From PALSA-1353 sp036267155 (GTDB lineage: Bacteria > Planctomycetota > Phycisphaerae > Tepidisphaerales > Tepidisphaeraceae): DNA of 64,000 nucleotides. Both the position numbers and the translations under genes were made by a program. The notes under the pieces were generated by a model, which was given only the letters and a program-made list of their open reading frames with translations, was not told the DNA's origin and ran no database searches. The stretch lies in the NCBI GenBank assembly GCA_036267155.1, contig DATAWP010000038.1, positions 1 to 64,000 of the forward strand. Reading direction: 5' to 3'. Positions 59,489 through 64,000 of the stretch are shown here, one piece after another; positions within the stretch are counted from its first letter, which is position 1, and each line of letters begins with the position of its first letter.

Positions 59489-61027
59489 ATGACCCCGCAT
59501 ACGACTCGCCGCCAACTCGTTGTTCTCGGATTGGTCCTTGCCGTCGGCGCCTTTGTTCGCTTTTACCACATCAGCGCTTCCAGCCTCTGGCTGGACGAAA
59601 TCTGGTCCATCGAAATGGCCCGCGGGCAGGGGTCACTGCATGATTTGCTGCCCGATGGGATCATTCACACGGATCAACCCGACCTGACCGGCCTGGCCAA
59701 CGCGGCTCCGTGGTGGAAGATCTGGTCGCATCTCCAACGGGTCATCCACCCGCCGTTGTATTTCGTGGTGATGCGGTGGTGGATGGATTTCTTCGGCAAC
59801 TCCTCCGCTGCAATCCGCAGCCTTTCGACCGTCGCATCCCTTCTGGCGATCATCGTCTTTTTCGACGTCTGCCGGCTTCTGCACGGCACGCGCATCGCCC
59901 TGATCGCCGCGGCGATAATGACCCTGGCGATTGGGCAGATCAACATCGCCCAGGAGGCTCGCAGCTATCCGCAGTTGATCCTACTGGGCCTGTGCTGCTG
60001 CGACGCGCTGGTGCGAATACAACTGTTCGGCGCAAATTCCCGTCGGCTCGCCGCGCTGGCGATTTCGCTCGTCGCCTTCATGCTGACGCATTATTTCGCC
60101 GCCGGTCCCGTGGCCGTGCTGGGGTTGTATGCGCTGATCCGTCTGCGCGGGCGAAACAGAACCCGCGCGATCGCCGCCTTCGCCGCCGCCGGTCTTATCA
60201 CTGCGGTCCTCTGGGGCTGGCAATTCCAGGATCAGATGCGAACTTTTCCGAGTTTCAGACCTGATTTTCTGCAGGAGGATATGCCTGGCCACATCGTCCA
60301 CACCTTTGCCCGCGCAATCAGGCTCCCGATGCAATATTTGGGCGGCAAACGGTTCGGCGAGAAAACCCATCTTCCGCTCAACATCGCCGTTGTGCTGATT
60401 CTGATCTATTCCGTAGCTCGCCTGCGATCCAAGCCGGAACTGCTGCTGTGGATCCTTTGGCTGGTCGGCACCGCCGGATGGATTACCGCGATGGATTTGG
60501 CTCACGATTCGAGAATCCTGGAATATCTTCACTACACGATCCTGGCCAGCCCCGGCGTTTACGCGCTGATTGCCACAATTGACTGGCCGAAGCTCGGGCG
60601 CTTCCGCAGCGCGTTGCCTTTGGGAGCCATCGCGGCACTGGCGGTCCTGGTTGCCTTGCAATTGCGAAATGGGGTCCGGGCCAATATGGATTTTCGAGCG
60701 CTCAGCCACTATGTCGATTCCCACACGACGCCGCACGAGTTGCTGGTCTACTACCACCCCGGTGAATTCACGTCCCCCGGCGCCTGGTACATGTGCTACA
60801 AATATTACTCCCCGCATTCGCATCATCCATGGATGACCCTGCACGCTGCGGCCGACGCCGACGTTCTAGCGCAACTCGGCCCGCGACAATCGCTCATGCT
60901 CATCAGTGCCGATACCCAACTCGAGGGGTCGGCGATCCTTCCGGACTGGCGGACAGAACAATGTTTCTCCAACAGCGCCGGCAGGGCGTGTCAGATGGCA
61001 CGCTTGGCGCCCACGCCTGTCCACTGA
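59489..61027 (+). CDS. Membrane glycosyltransferase, GT39 (PMT_2)-like, tandem copy 1
   Basis: A 512-aa polytopic protein. The first loop has SLWLDEIWSIEMARGQGSL with the catalytic acidic pair of the GT39/ArnT class, then IHPPLYFVVMRWWMDFFG and AIRSLSTVASL, typical of PF13231-type enzymes. The last 110 residues are soluble and end with a small domain containing YYHPGEFTSPG. It is paralogous to the next gene over its whole length. It uses a polyprenyl-phosphate sugar; the acceptor is unknown. Confidence 0.83.
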   Translation: MTPHTTRRQLVVLGLVLAVGAFVRFYHISASSLWLDEIWSIEMARGQGSLHDLLPDGIIHTDQPDLTGLANAAPWWKIWSHLQRVIHPPLYFVVMRWWMDFFGNSSAAIRSLSTVASLLAIIVFFDVCRLLHGTRIALIAAAIMTLAIGQINIAQEARSYPQLILLGLCCCDALVRIQLFGANSRRLAALAISLVAFMLTHYFAAGPVAVLGLYALIRLRGRNRTRAIAAFAAAGLITAVLWGWQFQDQMRTFPSFRPDFLQEDMPGHIVHTFARAIRLPMQYLGGKRFGEKTHLPLNIAVVLILIYSVARLRSKPELLLWILWLVGTAGWITAMDLAHDSRILEYLHYTILASPGVYALIATIDWPKLGRFRSALPLGAIAALAVLVALQLRNGVRANMDFRALSHYVDSHTTPHELLVYYHPGEFTSPGAWYMCYKYYSPHSHHPWMTLHAAADADVLAQLGPRQSLMLISADTQLEGSAILPDWRTEQCFSNSAGRACQMARLAPTPVH

Positions 61028-61060
61028 TCGCCGGCATCTGTATGATTCTCTCGGGCGCCG

Positions 61061-62599
61061 ATGCCCGCAGACATGCCCCGCCGATATCTGATTCTTCTCG
61101 CCGTCGTTTTTCTTATCGCCGCGTTTTTTCGCCTCGCGCGGATCGCACAACCCAGCCTCTGGATGGACGAAATCTGGTCCATCGAAATGGCAATGGGCCA
61201 CGGTTCGCTGCACGACCACCTGCCGACGAACACGATCCAATACGATCAAACCGAACTGACGGACCTGCACGCGGCAACACCGTGGTGGAACATCTGCACG
61301 CATCTCGGCGGCGTCACTCATCCGCCGCTGTACTTCATCGTGCTGAGAGGGTGGATGGATTTGTTCGGAACCGGCGCCATCGCCGTCCGATCCCTTTCGG
61401 TCATCTTTTCGCTGGCAGCCCTCCTCGTCCTTTTCGATCTCTGCCGGTTTCTCCATGGGCCGAAGATCGCCCTGTTCGCGGCGGCGATTTTCGCGCTGGC
61501 GGCCGGGCAACTCGATTTCGCGCAGGAAGCCCGAAGCTATCCGATGCTGATCTTTTTCGGATTGTGCTGCGCCGATCTGGTCGTCCGCGCGGAATTTTTC
61601 GGCGGCAGCCCTGGGCGTTTGATCGCCCTGACGATTCTCCTCACGGCCATGGCGCTGACGCATTACCTCTGCGCCGGAGCATTGCTTGCATTGGGGGCGT
61701 ATGCGGCCATCCGTCTGCGCGGACACACGCGCCGCAACGTCGCCGGCGCTTTTGCCGCCGCCGCGGTTCTTTCCCTGGCGGTTTGGATTCCGCTGTTTAT
61801 CACGCAAAAGCACACGCTTCCGTCGCTCGCCCCGACTTTTCTTCGTGAAGCGCACGCCGACGAACACTTCAAGCTGACGCTCTATCGCATCATCGGCCTG
61901 CCCACGGAATTCCTGCTCGGCGAGTCCCGCGGCGAGGCGCTGGCAAGCGGCCTGGTTCTGACCATTTTCCTGTTCACGATCGTCTTGCCAGTTATTCGTC
62001 TATTTCGCCGGTACGATCTGCTGCTGTGGGTCCTGTGGATTTTCGGAACCATCGGCTTCGTCGCCGTGATGGATTTGGCCCGCCAAACCACCCTGGTGGG
62101 ATATCCGCGCTACACCATCCTGGCCAGCCCAGCGATATACGTCATCATCGCCGCGTTCGATTGGCCGCGGCGGAATTTCGTGCGCGACGCTCTGGCGATC
62201 TCGTGCATCGCCCTGCTGGCGATCGTCGCAATTCAACGATGCATCGACGGCGTGCCGGCGAAGGAAGATTGGCGAAAATTGGCCGACGATCTGAACTCGT
62301 CGGCCGCGCCGGATGACCTGCTGGTCTTCTACAACGCCGATCCGTGGGTCTCTTCCGGCACGTGGTATATGGGATTCAAATATTACGACCCGCAATCACA
62401 GCGTCCGTGGCTGATCCTCAATCGCCCGGCCGACGCGACCCTGCTCCGCCAAATTCGATCCCGCCCGTGCCTCTGGATGGTCGGCCTATACCCCGAAATC
62501 GACGGCCCCCGATTATTGCCAGGTTGGCGACCAGAATTGGTAATGGACACGACGGCCGGCCGCATCTGCCGGATGATTCCGGCGAATGATCCACAATGA
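61061..62599 (+). CDS. Membrane glycosyltransferase, GT39 (PMT_2)-like, tandem copy 2
   Basis: A 512-aa paralogue of the preceding gene (33 bp apart) with SLWMDEIWSIEMAMGHGSLHD, HPPLYFIVLRGWMDLFG and VRSLSVIFSL in the same places. ATG 61061 and ATG 61073 are both possible; the second places the first helix closer to the start. Equal length and matching loops point to a tandem duplication with later divergence, perhaps to a new acceptor. The downstream gap of 360 bp marks a change to small accessory ORFs. Confidence 0.82.
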   Translation: MPADMPRRYLILLAVVFLIAAFFRLARIAQPSLWMDEIWSIEMAMGHGSLHDHLPTNTIQYDQTELTDLHAATPWWNICTHLGGVTHPPLYFIVLRGWMDLFGTGAIAVRSLSVIFSLAALLVLFDLCRFLHGPKIALFAAAIFALAAGQLDFAQEARSYPMLIFFGLCCADLVVRAEFFGGSPGRLIALTILLTAMALTHYLCAGALLALGAYAAIRLRGHTRRNVAGAFAAAAVLSLAVWIPLFITQKHTLPSLAPTFLREAHADEHFKLTLYRIIGLPTEFLLGESRGEALASGLVLTIFLFTIVLPVIRLFRRYDLLLWVLWIFGTIGFVAVMDLARQTTLVGYPRYTILASPAIYVIIAAFDWPRRNFVRDALAISCIALLAIVAIQRCIDGVPAKEDWRKLADDLNSSAAPDDLLVFYNADPWVSSGTWYMGFKYYDPQSQRPWLILNRPADATLLRQIRSRPCLWMVGLYPEIDGPRLLPGWRPELVMDTTAGRICRMIPANDPQ

Positions 62600-62961
62600 T
62601 CGATGGAAGTCCGCCTGACGAGCCGAAAGATCATCGCCGAACGCGGCGGAAAAGGACGCATACAAAAACTGCGATGATGGTGCATTTCTTGGTTCGCTTG
62701 GTGACACCTTCCGCGTTTTTGATAGCGCCAGGGCCGAAGTTGTTACTGTTACGGTTGAAAAATAAAAAGTGCAAGGCCAGGCGGGGACGGTGCGCGTCAA
62801 CCGCGACCGATTCACTTTCGCGTCCCTTTTATCGTTCCCTGCCGGATGGTTCCGGCGGATGCATCACCAAGATGACGGAAAGCACGCTTTGGGCGATGGG
62901 AAAACAAGACCCACTATCGTGGGCGTCCAATAATGCACTGTCGGTCAACTCGTGAGCGCGG
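62600..62961. other. Gap before the small-ORF region, nothing recognised
   Basis: A forward frame covers most of the gap (119 codons) but its composition is out-of-frame-like and no family is visible. No tRNA or strong terminator was found. Possibly the boundary of an insertion. Confidence 0.4.
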
Positions 62962-63174
62962 ATGGACGATTCGTTCTTTATGAAGAGACCGAAAATCGGC
63001 ACAATTCAGCGAAGAGTTTTAGATCACTTGTCGGGATATGGGGTGGTTAGGATTGCCGACTGTTCGCAGCTTGATTTGCCACGTTCCAGGCAGCTCCGGA
63101 ATGCCATTGATGGCCTTCGTTATGCCGGCCACAAAATAGGCAACTCCGGTCCAGGCGAGTGGCGACTTCGGTAA
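62962..63174 (+). CDS. Small winged-helix-like protein, unknown
   Basis: A 70-aa basic protein. TIQRRVLDHLSGYGVVRIADCSQLDLPRSRQLRNAIDGLRYAGHKIGNSGPGEWRL has the helix-turn-helix and wing pattern (short helices, then a GHKIxxxGxGxW turn) found in small accessory regulators. No family identified. First of three tiny ORFs in the same orientation near the right edge. Confidence 0.5.
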   Translation: MDDSFFMKRPKIGTIQRRVLDHLSGYGVVRIADCSQLDLPRSRQLRNAIDGLRYAGHKIGNSGPGEWRLR

Positions 63175-63225
63175 AGAGCATTAAACGCTCCCTAACCCTC
63201 AACGCACCCCGAGGAAGGATGAACC

Positions 63226-63582
63226 ATGGCGCCAGACACACTGACACAGCCACTGACACAAATTTACAAGCCCCAACTACTAGATTTCCGGTCTATTTCA
63301 GCGCAAGGTGCAAACGCCAAGCGCGTCGGTAACGTCTTTGAACTAACCTTGCGGTCGGCTATGAACGGCCAATTCTGCAAGCTGACTCTTCGGGGACCGA
63401 AGGATAATAAGCTGCGCCCGCTAGACGAGGCAGAACTGCGTCAGCGTTTTTCAGGCGACTACGCGGCGCTGAGCATTTTTCTAGATCGAAATTCAGTCGA
63501 ATTCTGGATTCAGACGGGCTTTTTGTCGGCGATTCACTGCGCGTCGTGCGGGCTTGAATGCGCAGGAATGCCTAACCCTTAA
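63226..63582 (+). CDS. Small protein of unknown function
   Basis: A 118-aa protein with a strong GAGGAAGGATGAACC leader before ATG 63226. It looks soluble; the C-terminus has HCASCGLEC, a possible single metal-binding pair. No family recognised. The leader and the CTAACCCTCAAC motif before it recur before the next ORF. Confidence 0.5.
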   Translation: MAPDTLTQPLTQIYKPQLLDFRSISAQGANAKRVGNVFELTLRSAMNGQFCKLTLRGPKDNKLRPLDEAELRQRFSGDYAALSIFLDRNSVEFWIQTGFLSAIHCASCGLECAGMPNP

Positions 63583-63612
63583 CAATGGACAATGCGCCGG
63601 GGAGGATGAACG

Positions 63613-63825
63613 ATGAACCAGCACACAACCAAAAGTGGCATTGTCTACTATCGCCTCGTGAAAGATGAGACTCCGCCAAATGGTTTGGCGAGATTTGTCG
63701 TGGTGATGAAGAATCCCGCCAACAATTTCAACACGCTACGGCCAAGTTTCCTCGCGGCCAAATCAAGAGACGATGCGGATAACATCGTTTCGGAAGACTA
63801 CCCCAGCGGACACTTAACAAATTAG
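63613..63825 (+). CDS. Small protein of unknown function
   Basis: A 70-aa protein preceded by GGGGAGGATGAACG, a strong ribosome-binding site. Sequence has a short IVYYRLVKDE strand and an acidic C-terminus. Its leader resembles that of the preceding ORF. No family recognised. Confidence 0.5.
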   Translation: MNQHTTKSGIVYYRLVKDETPPNGLARFVVVMKNPANNFNTLRPSFLAAKSRDDADNIVSEDYPSGHLTN

Positions 63826-63883
63826 CGCAACGGCTACTAACCCCCGTCTAATGGCGCGAGATGGGCGACGGGGAACTAGCGCA

Positions 63884-64000
63884 TCATTGTTTCAATTGCG
63901 ACAAGACTTCGTTGATGTTATCAGCAATGCACTGGGCCATTACAAGATTCCACTGAAATTCCACCCTGTAATATTCGCCCCGCTTGTCCATTCCACGAAA
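63884..64000 (-). CDS. C-terminal end of a gene running off the window
   Basis: The minus strand is open from the right edge to a TGA at 63884, giving 38 residues that end VMAQCIADNINEVLSQLKQ. The helical, balanced composition looks like a genuine C-terminus. The rest of the gene lies outside the window and the family cannot be named. Confidence 0.5.
   Translation of the reverse strand, partial: FRGMDKRGEYYRVEFQWNLVMAQCIADNINEVLSQLKQ

Larger units (their letters stand above)
63186..63900 (+). repeat. Threefold inter-ORF motif CTAACCC...
   Basis: Related segments precede or follow the last two ORFs: CTAACCCTCAAC at about 63195-63206, CTAACCCTTAAC at about 63572-63583 and CTAACCCCCGTC at about 63837-63848. 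The first two lead to GGGAGG/GAGGAAGG and ATGAAC before the next ATG, the third to a GCGAC-GGGGAAC segment without a gene. The pattern suggests duplicated units. Confidence 0.5.

Noticed and set aside
63186..63900. Integron attC sites at the CTAACCC motifs
   Set aside because: One copy begins GCCTAAC, but no matching GTTRRRY partner, no full imperfect hairpin and no integrase are present.
1..64000. CRISPR arrays or phage modules
   Set aside because: No regularly spaced short direct repeats, no cas genes and no capsid, portal or terminase proteins were seen.

Overview
The window is a high-GC (about 60%) bacterial chromosome segment with dense genes on both strands. It carries ordinary housekeeping genes (gyrB, gatB, radA, murD, pyrF, ppk1) and no rRNA, tRNA or CRISPR array that I can see. 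The mixture fits a Planctomycetota bacterium, possibly of class Phycisphaerae. Pointers are a eukaryote-type GT3 glycogen synthase, many multi-membrane-span glycosyltransferases, Uma2/DUF433/DUF5615 proteins, a standalone Clp N-domain and start codons that often lack a Shine-Dalgarno sequence. The taxonomic call is inference.

Layout. 0.2-8.7 kb: a large GT57-like membrane glycosyltransferase whose 3' end is fused to an IS66 tnpA remnant, a decayed stretch, a GT2/GT39-like pair, two MFS transporters and a TlpA-type thioredoxin. 8.8-11.6 kb: a candidate structured RNA with a terminator, a glycogen-synthase-like GT-B enzyme and a small two-gene module of unknown function. 11.8-17.9 kb: two further GT57-like paralogues (783 and 860 aa, one with a fibronectin-III-like insert) and a DegT sugar aminotransferase. 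18-24.5 kb: M50 protease with CBS domains, a TIGR02206-like membrane protein, an orphan histidine kinase, a GT2, two unknown proteins and an M48 protease. 24.6-35.7 kb: gyrB, a secreted HEAT/TPR protein, a two-domain 6-carboxytetrahydropterin synthase, GT3 glycogen synthase, DUF433/DUF5615 and HicAB toxin-antitoxin modules, a PilZ protein, gatB and a DUF971 protein. 35.7-46.9 kb: radA, a flippase plus three membrane glycosyltransferases (GT87, PIG-V-like, GT39-like), DinB, a TPR-GT41 protein, a PIN toxin-antitoxin pair and a Na+/H+ antiporter pseudogene. 46.9-56.6 kb: lactonase, XdhC, a MobA-like protein, a DegT/LAB_N/GT2/EEP run, Uma2, and a clpN-pyrF-murD operon. 56.7-64 kb: ppk1, a 24-codon arginine/lysine-rich ORF with a strong ribosome-binding site, a small conserved protein, tandem duplicated GT39-like enzymes and a right-hand accessory end of tiny ORFs.

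How it works together. Roughly fifteen genes serve glycan assembly: GT-C enzymes using polyprenyl-phosphate sugars, cytosolic GT2 enzymes, two DegT aminotransferases and a flippase. This suggests extensive cell-surface glycosylation, with glycogen metabolism beside it. Dispersed inverted repeats sit between genes and in three cases supply the last codons or stop codon of a neighbour. Several genes have a -10-like hexamer only 6-7 nt upstream of the start codon, which points to leaderless transcripts. The most unusual items are the hidden 24-aa basic ORF, the structured RNA candidate at 8.84-8.99 kb, the repeat-supplied C-termini and the leaderless promoter pattern.
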